DNA of 9,432 nucleotides from Candidatus Heimdallarchaeota archaeon (GCA_030603505.1 JAUVXQ010000036.1:1-9432), one strand, 5' to 3'. Counted from the stretch's first letter, positions 1 through 6,996 are shown. Program-made: numbers and translations. The notes: generated by a model from the sequence alone, not told the origin.

Positions 1-337
1 TTATAGTCTTGTACCATCCTTTTCCTTTGAAACGTAAGTGACCGATCTTATGTCCATTCTTCTTTAATTGTGCTAGACTTTTGATATTTGTCCATAGAGT
101 GTAATTGACCATCTGTAAAACCTTGGAATGTACTTCTTTCAACTCGGGCATAGAAGTATTTTTTAGCCCTACTATAAACGATTGAGTTTTGATTTGTGTG
201 AGCTTTTCTCCCTTCTCCCGCGCTTTCTTACACTCTTCTAGCAGCCTATTATAGAGTTTTCTACAAATGTCCAACTGTTCAACAAGTTTTGCTTGTTGCT
301 GTTTGTTCGGGTACAGTTGCACTTTGTAGGTTAACAT
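1..337 (-). CDS. tnpB: TnpB-family RNA-guided nuclease/transposon protein, N-terminal part (runs off window start)
   Basis: The minus strand from 337 reads ATG followed by an open frame of 112 codons to the window edge with no stop. The translation starts MLTYKVQLYPNKQQQAKL, which is the usual beginning of IS200/IS605-IS1341 TnpB proteins. It continues with CRKLYNRLLEE, then VLQMVNYTLWTNIKSLAQL (helical part of the WED/REC region) and LRFKGKGWYKTI, the stretch just before the next conserved block of the family. The RuvC catalytic residues and zinc ribbon would lie beyond the window. TnpB is an RNA-guided DNA nuclease that favours retention of its transposon. The start has AAGGAAAT about 8 bases upstream as a modest ribosome binding site. 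No tnpA is visible. Whether the gene is intact cannot be judged. Confidence 0.9.
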   Translation of the reverse strand, partial: MLTYKVQLYPNKQQQAKLVEQLDICRKLYNRLLEECKKAREKGEKLTQIKTQSFIVGLKNTSMPELKEVHSKVLQMVNYTLWTNIKSLAQLKKNGHKIGHLRFKGKGWYKTI

Positions 338-460
338 CAGTTCATTTCCTTATTTCCTTAGTACTTTTTTCACTATAAAAAGACGAGTATATGCTAAATT
401 GATGCTTCTATCGCATTCATCCCCCACCTAAAGTTAGGGAATTTCTGCTATGCTCAACAT
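338..460 (-). mobile_element. Left end of the tnpB insertion sequence with terminal hairpin
   Basis: This stretch lies just 5' of tnpB in the tnpB sense. It contains a C-rich block and a short perfect stem, CCTAA-AG-TTAGG (427-438), flanked by TTCATCCCCC and GGGAATTTCTGC. IS200/IS605-type archaeal elements carry a subterminal hairpin in this position with very similar flanks (a TTCATCCCC...CTAAAG...GAAT-type layout, from memory of the family). The element end probably lies near 450-460, next to TTTAA or TTGAG on the tnpB strand, either of which resembles the short target motif these elements sit beside. The exact boundary is inferred, not proven. Confidence 0.55.
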
Positions 461-470
461 TTAAATTATA
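460..470 (+). promoter_or_regulatory. TATA box for the gene at 489
   Basis: TTTAAATTATA is centred about 24-25 bases before the GTG at 489. That is the spacing expected between an archaeal TATA box and the transcription start. There is no Shine-Dalgarno sequence, so a leaderless transcript starting at or next to the GTG is likely. The box abuts the presumed end of the left insertion sequence. Confidence 0.45.
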
Positions 471-488
471 TGTTAACAAATAGTATGT

Positions 489-1577
489 GTGAAAGCTATT
501 AAAGGGAAAGTTGAATTGGAGTTAAGAAATGGAATCGGTATTTTACTTTCCGATACTATTAAATTAGGTGTGGATGAGGAGAAAGAATTTAGTTTCTTGT
601 ACAAAACAACATTAGGGCGTTATACATCTGTTTTCTCGCAAATAACTGAAATAGAGAAAAGAGAAGGAGAAACAATCTTCAAACTTGACAAACGCATAGC
701 AGGAGAAATAGGTGATGGAGATAGTGTCGAACTTATTTTTTCAGCAGCTCCTCCACAAGCTGAAATCGTTTATTTAGCTATCCAAAAACAAGTTCCACTC
801 CCACAAGGGGATTGGTCAAAGATTGTCAAGGAAGGTAATATTGGAAAGATAATCGATTATGGTAATAATCTTAGTTTTGTTGTCCCTGCAAAATTAAGAG
901 AACCCTTTGTAGTATCAACACAAATAGTTACTTCTCTTCCTTATCCTCCCGCAAAAATTCATGAAGGAACAAAGTTTCAATTAATAAAAAGGGATCAATC
1001 TGAGTTCACGAGAATTCTAGCTGATGCTTTGAAAGCACGAAAAAATCGAGCCGAAGAACTTGAAAAAGCGGTTATTAGTGGTTATTACGAGAAAATCATT
1101 GAATTAAAAAATGATAAACTAGAAAGTTTGGGTAGATCAGTAGAATTTCATACAGAACCGCGAGTAGTGTTTGATACTTTAAAATCAGCTTTCACCTCAT
1201 ATTTCACATTTCAAGAGAACGTTTCTCTGGAATCTGATGATAATTTTATAGGAAATCTGATGTTTGTAACAAGTAAAACCGTGGAAGGCACGGAAATAGT
1301 CGAAATGATAGTTAGCGGAAAAGAAAGAAGTGGCAACATTGCTATTTGGATATATGGAGAAGATTCAGAGAAGATACAAAATAAAATGAAGAAAGAAATT
1401 TTGCCTAAAATTCTACAAGTGATAGAAGGAGTAAAAGAAGGACCGGAATTGATTCCTATGTACTGTGCTGGAAACTGTGGAGAAATGTTGGATTTAGAGC
1501 TCTTTGATGAAAACGGTTTAGCAAAATGTCCTGCTTGTGATACACTAAACATGTTACCTTCAAAACTGAGAGTATAA
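489..1577 (+). CDS. Cdc48-N/Ufd1-like barrel protein with C-terminal zinc ribbon (tentative)
   Basis: This 362-residue protein has no signal peptide or membrane segment. Residues ~5-85 are β-rich and contain KLDKRIAGEIGDGDSVEL, which resembles the second psi-turn of a double-psi β-barrel. Residues ~88-168 (AEIVYLAIQ ... IIDYGNNLSFVV ... PFVVST ... IHEGTKFQLI) resemble the second half of the Cdc48/VAT N-domain, also found in Ufd1. No AAA ATPase domain follows. Residues ~170-320 are an unrecognised α/β region. The tail has C326-x3-C330 and C347-x2-C350, a zinc ribbon. In Cdc48 and Ufd1 this module binds substrates or ubiquitin-like tags; an adaptor role here is only an inference. An in-frame TAA at 474 and no upstream ATG make GTG 489 the best start; it fits the TATA box. 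The zinc ribbon is clear, the Cdc48-N likeness moderate. Confidence 0.75.
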   Translation: MKAIKGKVELELRNGIGILLSDTIKLGVDEEKEFSFLYKTTLGRYTSVFSQITEIEKREGETIFKLDKRIAGEIGDGDSVELIFSAAPPQAEIVYLAIQKQVPLPQGDWSKIVKEGNIGKIIDYGNNLSFVVPAKLREPFVVSTQIVTSLPYPPAKIHEGTKFQLIKRDQSEFTRILADALKARKNRAEELEKAVISGYYEKIIELKNDKLESLGRSVEFHTEPRVVFDTLKSAFTSYFTFQENVSLESDDNFIGNLMFVTSKTVEGTEIVEMIVSGKERSGNIAIWIYGEDSEKIQNKMKKEILPKILQVIEGVKEGPELIPMYCAGNCGEMLDLELFDENGLAKCPACDTLNMLPSKLRV

Positions 1578-1941
1578 TATGATTCTGTCACCTTGTCTCC
1601 TCCTAGAATCTTCTTAGAGGGTCATTTGGATGTGATGGTCAAGTCTTCATTCACCACTAGAGGTGAACATTGTGGAAAATTAATCAGACACTTACCACGG
1701 GATGATTAGGACAGAAGCAATGTGAAAGACTGTGGGAATGCTTAAGTCATGATTGATTAAGGCAATAGATATTTATGTCTTTAGTTGATTAGAAATCCAA
1801 AGAAGTGGTAACATGACTTCCATGAGTCACTAAGATATAGACATCCAGCTACTGGAAAAGATTTGTCAATTTTTTAGCTAGAGTAGTACTTCAAAATTCT
1901 TATAACTCAAAATCTACAATTGAAGTCAATTCTATATGCTT
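1578..1941. other. Gene-free 364-bp interval with several small hairpins
   Basis: No convincing ORF is present in any frame. The stretch holds four short inverted repeats. An imperfect one is at 1599-1620 (CCTC..AGAA / TTCT..GAGG). TTCACC-ACTAGA-GGTGAA lies at 1650-1667, TGACT-TCCATG-AGTCA at 1814-1829 and TCCAG-CTA-CTGGA at 1844-1856. At the edge by the PIN gene, AATTGA-AG-TCAATT sits at 1918-1931 and could help end the transcript coming from the right. The interval could be a non-coding RNA, a decayed insertion sequence end or 3' regions of the two converging transcripts. Confidence 0.5.
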
Positions 1942-2481
1942 TTATTTATAACTGTAAAAAGAAGAATATAAATCTTCAATATCTAACCATTTAACAATAT
2001 CACTACCATCATAATATCGAGGATCTACTGATTTTACACCAATCTTGTCAAAACAAGTATTATCGCTGGAAACGATTATGATATGATCAAAGTTTGAACC
2101 TATTAATAGAGATAATTCTCCAACATCGCAATCACAGAAATCATCAAAGATGTATCTCATGTTTTCAGTTATCATCTTGATACTATCCATAGTTAAATCT
2201 AATAGATTAATGTTGAATGTTTCAAGAAGACAATTTAATCTTCTTATCTTATCTTTAAAACGGTTGAAGTTACTTTCCTTGTATATTAGACATTTTATAT
2301 TCTTTACTACTTCTAATAAGATAGGTGTTGTTACACATAAGGAGATTTTTGCTTCTTTCAAATTGTTTAGGAATTCAGAAACTCTTCTACAAGTTTCTAG
2401 ATCACGTGTTCCATACATTATAAAATCTAAAAATACTGTTGTATCAAGGTAAATCTGATTCTGAATATCCTTAGTGATCAT
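1942..2481 (-). CDS. PIN-domain ribonuclease, VapC-like toxin
   Basis: A single PIN domain covers most of the protein. Counting from the longest reading at TTG 2499, the acidic residues expected of a PIN active site are D19 in IYLDTTVFLDF, E63 in PILLEVVKNI, D125 in DVGELSLL and D146 in VSSDNTCF. These bind divalent metal ions for RNA cleavage. VapC toxins usually cut tRNA or rRNA; at ~180 residues this one is longer than the usual ~130-150. Three starts are possible: TTG 2499, ATG 2490 and ATG 2481. ATG 2481 was chosen because it is an ATG and overlaps the preceding gene by only 11 bases. The overlap with an AbrB-fold gene is the classic antitoxin-toxin arrangement, so translational coupling is likely. 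It is the last gene of the cluster. Confidence 0.8.
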   Translation of the reverse strand: MITKDIQNQIYLDTTVFLDFIMYGTRDLETCRRVSEFLNNLKEAKISLCVTTPILLEVVKNIKCLIYKESNFNRFKDKIRRLNCLLETFNINLLDLTMDSIKMITENMRYIFDDFCDCDVGELSLLIGSNFDHIIIVSSDNTCFDKIGVKSVDPRYYDGSDIVKWLDIEDLYSSFYSYK

Positions 2482-2848
2482 TTTCTTCATCTTTAGCAAA
2501 TGATTGAATTGATTTTTGAAAATCCTCTATTGAGGACGCGACTTTTCCAATTTCCACTACAGACATTTCTTTATCAAATATTCTAAACCAAATTATATCT
2601 CCAATTTTCCATTTCAACTCGTTAAGAATCTTTTTTGGTACATTAACATATCCCCTTGATTCCAGAAATGACTGATTTTCTTTTAAATCAATATGTTCAT
2701 ATTTTAAGGGATGTCTAAAATCCTCTTCATCTATAAAGAAAATGTCATTTTCCCATGCAGTCTCTACATAAGGAGATTTTTCAAGAGGCATAGATGGTGA
2801 AAAATCAAAGTCGTCAAATGTCTTTACTATTTTTTTGGTTATTTTCAT
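2471..2848 (-). CDS. AbrB/SpoVT-fold antitoxin with N-terminal extension (VapB-like)
   Basis: This protein has ~125 residues. The C-terminal half contains ESRGYVNVPKKILNELKWKIGD followed by IIWFRIFDKEMSVVEIGKV. This is the swapped-hairpin AbrB signature (G-x-V-x-VPKxI...L-x-W-x-x-GD), which binds DNA as a dimer in VapB and MazE-type antitoxins. The ~65 residues before it are acidic and aromatic-rich and match no domain I know; usual VapB proteins (~75-90 residues) place AbrB at the very N-terminus with the toxin-binding tail after it. A TTG at 2854 could extend the reading by two codons. ATG 2848 is preferred because GGAGG at 2856-2860 sits exactly 7 bases upstream. The gap to the preceding gene is 2 bases. 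It likely neutralises the PIN protein and represses the cluster. Confidence 0.78.
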   Translation of the reverse strand: MKITKKIVKTFDDFDFSPSMPLEKSPYVETAWENDIFFIDEEDFRHPLKYEHIDLKENQSFLESRGYVNVPKKILNELKWKIGDIIWFRIFDKEMSVVEIGKVASSIEDFQKSIQSFAKDEENDH

Positions 2849-2850
2849 TC

Positions 2851-3438
2851 TCAATCCTCCATTTCTTCTTTAATTTCCTTTATAATATTAAATAATTTCT
2901 CTACACCATATTTTGAGAGGTATAAAGATAACATACTCGTTTCATATCTATCTTCCATTACTCGAAGAAATAGAGTAATGTGCCTGTTTTTTATTAATTC
3001 ATCTTTTCCAATTATTTCTCTTGTAGATATCTCATATTTAATATCAGAGAGGATACCTTTCTTATTAGTTAATTCTGCTATTATTATTTCATAAAATTCT
3101 GTTTCAATAAGGGAATCTATGATTTTATTAATTTTATCTTTTGATTGTTCTTTTAATTGTGATTCTCGGTATAGTTTTTTAGAAATAAATCTTGTATATG
3201 CACTTATTATAAGATAAGATGTTAGATTTGATAAATCACTTGGTTCAAATTCAAAGAGTTGCTCTGTAATATGGTTTTTGCTCATTCTAACTCCAAATCC
3301 GCTTTCATCAAACTCAAAACGTAATTTATTTTCAATGAAGGAATTATTTATGTATTTAAGATAATCATCAGTATATTTCAAATCGAATTTTTCAACAAGT
3401 TCTTCTATCCTTTCAGTAATATTAGGTTTTTCACTCAC
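2851..3438 (-). CDS. Uncharacterised protein heading a PIN/AbrB toxin-antitoxin cluster
   Basis: This 195-residue protein is charged, lysine- and glutamate-rich and probably mostly helical. It has no cysteine, signal peptide or membrane segment, and I do not recognise a family. It opens with ITERIEELVEKFDLKYTDDYL, has a central FDESGFGVRMSKNHITEQLFEFEPSDL stretch, and ends in an acidic helix, FNIIKEIKEEMED. The GTG start at 3438 has a strong Shine-Dalgarno, AGAGGTG at 3444-3450, five bases upstream. The stop is 2 bases before the antitoxin ATG, so the three genes are almost certainly one operon. Position suggests a third component, such as a regulator, chaperone or sensor of the toxin pair. 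That is inference from context only. Confidence 0.75.
   Translation of the reverse strand: MSEKPNITERIEELVEKFDLKYTDDYLKYINNSFIENKLRFEFDESGFGVRMSKNHITEQLFEFEPSDLSNLTSYLIISAYTRFISKKLYRESQLKEQSKDKINKIIDSLIETEFYEIIIAELTNKKGILSDIKYEISTREIIGKDELIKNRHITLFLRVMEDRYETSMLSLYLSKYGVEKLFNIIKEIKEEMED
2856..2860 (-). promoter_or_regulatory. Shine-Dalgarno site that decides the antitoxin start
   Basis: GGAGG on the minus strand lies inside the last codons of the preceding gene, 7 bases before ATG 2848. A TTG at 2854 would be only one base away, which is too close, so ATG 2848 is the likely start. Confidence 0.7.
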
Positions 3439-3483
3439 AAAAACACCTCTTTTTTTAGATTTAATGATATAATTCCTATTTAG

Positions 3484-3491
3484 TATAAAAA
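3484..3491 (-). promoter_or_regulatory. Probable TATA box of the three-gene cluster
   Basis: TTTTTATA on the minus strand lies 46-53 bases before GTG 3438. With usual archaeal spacing, transcription would begin near 3460-3465, leaving a ~25-base leader that holds the AGAGGTG ribosome binding site. The 3514-3552 inverted repeat lies just upstream of it, where activators or autoregulators often bind. Confidence 0.4.
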
Positions 3492-3513
3492 TCTAAAAGT
3501 ATTTTGGTTTAGA

Positions 3514-3552
3514 CTAATTTAATTTTTGGAATATTCTATAAAATTAAATTAG
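3514..3552. repeat. Perfect 13-bp inverted repeat with nested palindrome
   Basis: CTAATTTAATTTT (3514-3526) is repeated as its exact reverse complement AAAATTAAATTAG (3540-3552). The 13-base spacer contains the palindrome GAATATTC. It lies ~22 bases upstream of the probable TATA box of the toxin-antitoxin cluster. An operator for the AbrB-fold antitoxin is plausible. It could also form an AT-rich hairpin in RNA read through from the DegV gene. Confidence 0.6.
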
Positions 3553-3727
3553 CAATAGAACTTGAAGACCTTAATAATTGTAGTTTCAATTGCTAGATTT
3601 CGTATATTTTAATTTTTTCCAGCAATAGATCCTGCATCTACTGAAAAACTGTCGGAAAGACATAATCCAGTTAAACATTAACATTGATTTGACACTTTCA
3701 TATTAATTTTTCCATTTTATTGCTAGA
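3551..3727. repeat. Four AGCAAT/ATTGCT motifs, each followed by AGA
   Basis: AGCAATAGA occurs at 3551-3559 and 3621-3629. ATTGCTAGA occurs at 3589-3597 and 3719-3727. The hexamer alternates in orientation while the trailing AGA stays the same, so the sites pair as two inverted repeats (spacers ~30 and ~90 bases). They sit in the 430-bp gap between the DegV stop and the toxin-antitoxin cluster, which contains no gene I can support. They may be regulator binding sites or traces of old element ends. Confidence 0.35.
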
Positions 3728-3829
3728 TTCTGTTTTACTTTATAGTCAAACTGGTTTTCTAAAATGCATCATGGTCCTAAGCATTTTTGATTAAAATATT
3801 GCATTAATTCTGCTTCACTTGGTTTTAAG

Positions 3830-3848
3830 AAAAAAAAATTGTAAAAAA
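3830..3848 (-). terminator. T-rich terminator after the DegV gene
   Basis: On the minus strand a T6 run (3848-3843) and a T9 run (3838-3830) follow the DegV stop by about 20 bases. Runs of T without a hairpin are the usual archaeal intrinsic terminator. Confidence 0.6.
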
Positions 3849-3868
3849 GAGTAGGAGAGTTAATTGAA

Positions 3869-4774
3869 CTATCTTATATCATCGGTGTAGTTGGTTATCA
3901 ATCCTATAGATTCCGGTCCTAAGTGCGAAAGTACTGACCCTCGGCTATGGACAATTTGCATTTGTACTTTAGGATAATGTTCTTTTAATATACTCTCTAC
4001 TTTTTCAGCATAATCAAGCCTGCTCCCATAAACAATAAAGAATTCTTTTGGATCTCGTTTATAATCATCTGTACTAAGAGCACAAGTCATTTCCAACCCT
4101 GATTCTACATCCTTTGCATTTCCAGCAGGTACAACAAAACCTTCTTCGTTCATGGTTACTAGAGGTTTCTTACGTAACATTGACCCAAGTATGAATTTGC
4201 TTGTACGAAGTCTTCCACCTTTCCAAAGATAGAGGATGGTGGGTAAGAAAATTACTGTTTTGATTTTTATTGCTTGTTCAGTGAGAAATGAAGCTATCTT
4301 TTCTCCAGTATAACCTTTTTTTATCATTTCCACTGCCATTTTGATTAGAATTACTCCTGGGTATGAAGCTGATTTAGCATCAATATTATAGATTTTAACA
4401 TCCTTGTTTTTTCGATTAAAGTTTTTAGCAGCTATTCGAGCACTGTTAATCGATCCGCTTAATCCTGCTGTTATATCAATTACAATTATCTCTTTAGCAC
4501 CGTCATCTACATGCTCTTGATAAGCTTGGTAAAAATCTAAGGGTGCAGGTTGGGAAGTTTTTGGAACAAAGGAATGGATTTTAAGGATTGGAATTTTCAT
4601 GAATGCTTTTTCATCTTCAAAGTTCTTATAATACTCATCACGGTCGAATGATTCATCTTCTTTAATTACTTCATCACCGACCATAACAGTTAAACAGGCG
4701 ACTTTGATGTTGTTCTCTCTAGCATAATCCCAAGGAATGTCTGTTGCACTATCAGTTACAATACGAATGGTCAT
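3869..4774 (-). CDS. DegV-family fatty-acid-binding protein
   Basis: This is a complete DegV-type protein of ~301 residues (family usually ~280). DegV/FakB proteins hold a fatty acid between two lobes; in bacteria FakB presents it to the kinase FakA, and the archaeal role is unknown. Numbered from the longer reading at 4798, the hallmarks are RIVTDSATDIP (12-22), KTSQPAP (80-86), the GLSGSINSA turn (112-120) near the lipid carboxylate, YLWKGGRL (190-197) and HLGPESIG near the C-terminus. No FakA-like gene is present. ATG 4774 was preferred because the family usually begins directly with M-x-I-x-IVTDS; ATG 4798 would add eight residues. Neither start has a Shine-Dalgarno. It is divergent from the TPR gene, with a 128-bp shared upstream region. 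Confidence 0.93.
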   Translation of the reverse strand: MTIRIVTDSATDIPWDYARENNIKVACLTVMVGDEVIKEDESFDRDEYYKNFEDEKAFMKIPILKIHSFVPKTSQPAPLDFYQAYQEHVDDGAKEIIVIDITAGLSGSINSARIAAKNFNRKNKDVKIYNIDAKSASYPGVILIKMAVEMIKKGYTGEKIASFLTEQAIKIKTVIFLPTILYLWKGGRLRTSKFILGSMLRKKPLVTMNEEGFVVPAGNAKDVESGLEMTCALSTDDYKRDPKEFFIVYGSRLDYAEKVESILKEHYPKVQMQIVHSRGSVLSHLGPESIGLITNYTDDIR

Positions 4775-4798
4775 GGTAGTTTTTTCTTTTGTACACAT

Positions 4799-4926
4799 AA
4801 AAACGTATTGTTGAGAATTTGGAAAGAATTAGACGATTTGGTCCAAAACTCATAAATGTTCAATGAACTCCACACATTTTAAACATAAGTTTCTTAAATC
4901 AGAAAAATATAATTTATTTGGCGTAA
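4799..4926. promoter_or_regulatory. Divergent promoter region between DegV and the TPR gene
   Basis: TATAATTTA at 4909-4917 is a good TATA box for the plus-strand gene and predicts a start of transcription near 4937. A weaker TTTATGAG (4858-4851 on the minus strand) could serve DegV. Between them lies the palindrome GTTCA-A-TGAAC (4859-4869), overlapping the edge of the weaker box, so it may be an operator for the DegV side. Confidence 0.4.
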
Positions 4927-4950
4927 TTGATAGAGCTATCAAAATTTAGT

Positions 4951-6996
4951 ATGTTTCTCACTGAGAAGGAAAACAATTTTCTAGGAGGATTATTGGATTT
5001 TAGATTATATAAAACACTACACGAATTTTTTGTTAGTATTATTGATAATTGGTCAGTAATTCTGTTTTCTGAACTTCTTCCAGTTCATCAAGCAATTGTA
5101 TCATACGTTTTAATGATATATTTCCATTACCCAAGATTAGATGAATTATATACTAAATATCCAACAATAGAGGTAGCATCAAATTTTATACCTGTTTTAA
5201 CAAGGCAGGGTCAAAAAGAGAAAATTATGAATATTATAAGTAGTTTTTCAGAGGAAAGTATAAATGAAGCTTTAATTATTTCACAAATTGATCTTCTTAT
5301 TTGGAAAAGCTACTATCATGTCCATTATCATGAATTCACAGAAGCTGAAGAGCTAATAAGTTTAGCAGAAAGAAAAATCGATGAAACTATAGAAAAAGAA
5401 CAATTTCAGATAACTTATTATCAACAAAAAGCATCAGTCAAAAACACTCTAGTAGTCCTTTTTGATAGAAAGAAAGATCACCACCAAGCTATAGCTGAAT
5501 GTAAACAAGGAATAAAACTCTTAGAAGATAACAAAATTAATGATAGGTACCTTCTTGGAACATTGTACAATTCTTATGGAAACGCTTTAGACATTTTTGG
5601 AGACCCATTTGCGAGAGAAAAGTTTGAAATTGCGTTAGAGCATTTCACAAAGAATAATATTAAACGAGGTATGGCTGTTTGTCAAGGTAACATTGCGTCT
5701 TTAATGATAAAAGAGGGAAAGTTTGAGAAATCTTTGGAGTATTGCTTTTTGTTCATTGAAATAATGGAAAAGTTTCAAGATCAAAGAAATATTCTCATTA
5801 CCTATAATTTAATCTATTCGTCCTTAAAGTCATTGGGAAGAATGGAAGAGGCTGAAAAGTATCTAACAAAAGCATTCGAACACATGGATAAATATAAGCT
5901 TGAAAATGATGAGATATATCTTGATGCTTCAGAATTTTATGCCCTTATTGGAGACTTTAAGCATGCAGAAAGAAATATAGATAGATATTATGAGTTATTA
6001 AAAGTGGATGAAAAAGAAACTATGAGAAGAGCGACTTGGTTGATGCACAAAGGATTCATTGAGTTAAAGAAAAAAAATATCTATAAATCTGAACAGCAAT
6101 TGAGAGAAGGGATAAGAATAGCTAAAAAGCAACATTATTCTTCCTTAGTTCTTCAAGGTTTGATCTATATAATTGAACTTCAAATTACTAAATACAGAAT
6201 GGAAGAAAATCAGCAAATAAAACAAAAGATTATTGATGAAATAGAATTACATAGCCAAGAGAGTGTGATACTATTAAGAGAGCATAAATCAATTTTCCAG
6301 ATGGTGAATTATGAAATCTTATTAGCAACTGTCTATATTATGTCATTAAAGCTAAGACTTGCTAGCGATGTTCTAAGAATAGCTCGCTTAATTTGTGAAA
6401 GATATAATTTACAGAAACAGTTAGAAGGAATTAAAGAAAAAGAAATAATTGTAAAAGGTTTATTAGCATTATCAAAACAATCAGAAAGAGAGAATGAAAT
6501 CCTTCAAGCTCAAGCTAAATTTGAAAATACACTAGGATATCATTCTACAAGGGGAGTGAAAGACGCTACTTACATTTCAACCACAAATGAGAAACAAGAT
6601 ATTCTTTACTTATTAATAATACTTCCTTCTGGTCTACCTTGCTATTCTTACAATTTCAAAAAGGAGAGATTGCATGATGATGAGCTTCTAATCGCTGGTT
6701 TAATCAATGCAATCCAGAAATTTAGTTCAGAAATATCAATAGAGAGAGGAGTATTTAGAATGCTGCAACATTCTGATTACTTGCTATTACTTGAACCTAG
6801 AGAAACGTTTACAATTGCATTATTTACAGAGAATTTCGCTTACAAAATTAAAGAGAATATAATTCTTTTAGCAGATAAAGTTGAAGAAGAAGACATAGAT
6901 ATTTTGGAAAAGAGAGGTTTTATAAAAACGGAAGAACTTTTGCCAATAACAACAAAACTAGATGAATTATTAAAAGAAATTTTCATTGAATCTTAA
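4951..6996 (+). CDS. TPR-repeat protein with C-terminal longin/roadblock-like domain
   Basis: A soluble 681-residue protein. Residues ~125-400 form helical pairs of TPR type, for example EFTEAEELISLAERKI, HHQAIAECKQGIKLLE, KFEKSLEYCFLFIEIMEK and RMEEAEKYLTKAFEHMDKY. A long helical linker ending in a coiled-coil-like stretch (SERENEILQAQAKFEN) follows. Residues ~550-650 change character: strand DILYLLIILPSGLPCYSYNF, helix DDELLIAGLINAIQKF, strands FRMLQHSDYLLLLE and TFTIALFTEN, then a helix. This order fits a longin/roadblock-like fold; such domains are very common in Asgard archaea, often around small GTPases. TPRs suggest a scaffold. The frame is open to TTG 4927, but the TATA box at 4909-4917 puts transcription start downstream of that codon, so ATG 4951 was chosen. 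TPR part is secure, C-terminal domain moderately so. Confidence 0.8.
   Translation: MFLTEKENNFLGGLLDFRLYKTLHEFFVSIIDNWSVILFSELLPVHQAIVSYVLMIYFHYPRLDELYTKYPTIEVASNFIPVLTRQGQKEKIMNIISSFSEESINEALIISQIDLLIWKSYYHVHYHEFTEAEELISLAERKIDETIEKEQFQITYYQQKASVKNTLVVLFDRKKDHHQAIAECKQGIKLLEDNKINDRYLLGTLYNSYGNALDIFGDPFAREKFEIALEHFTKNNIKRGMAVCQGNIASLMIKEGKFEKSLEYCFLFIEIMEKFQDQRNILITYNLIYSSLKSLGRMEEAEKYLTKAFEHMDKYKLENDEIYLDASEFYALIGDFKHAERNIDRYYELLKVDEKETMRRATWLMHKGFIELKKKNIYKSEQQLREGIRIAKKQHYSSLVLQGLIYIIELQITKYRMEENQQIKQKIIDEIELHSQESVILLREHKSIFQMVNYEILLATVYIMSLKLRLASDVLRIARLICERYNLQKQLEGIKEKEIIVKGLLALSKQSERENEILQAQAKFENTLGYHSTRGVKDATYISTTNEKQDILYLLIILPSGLPCYSYNFKKERLHDDELLIAGLINAIQKFSSEISIERGVFRMLQHSDYLLLLEPRETFTIALFTENFAYKIKENIILLADKVEEEDIDILEKRGFIKTEELLPITTKLDELLKEIFIES

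Noticed and set aside
1211..1591. 126-codon minus-strand ORF opposite the zinc-ribbon protein gene
   Set aside because: It lies wholly within a well-supported plus-strand gene, is serine- and proline-rich in the way of antisense readings, and has no ribosome binding site or known motif.
1678..1730. Box C/D guide RNA, suggested by TGATTA-like strings
   Set aside because: No proper C (RTGATGA) plus D (CTGA) and C'/D' set with terminal stem could be assembled.
2150..2452. 100-codon plus-strand ORF opposite the PIN gene
   Set aside because: Antisense to a PIN domain with all acidic residues in place; no recognisable domain or start signal.
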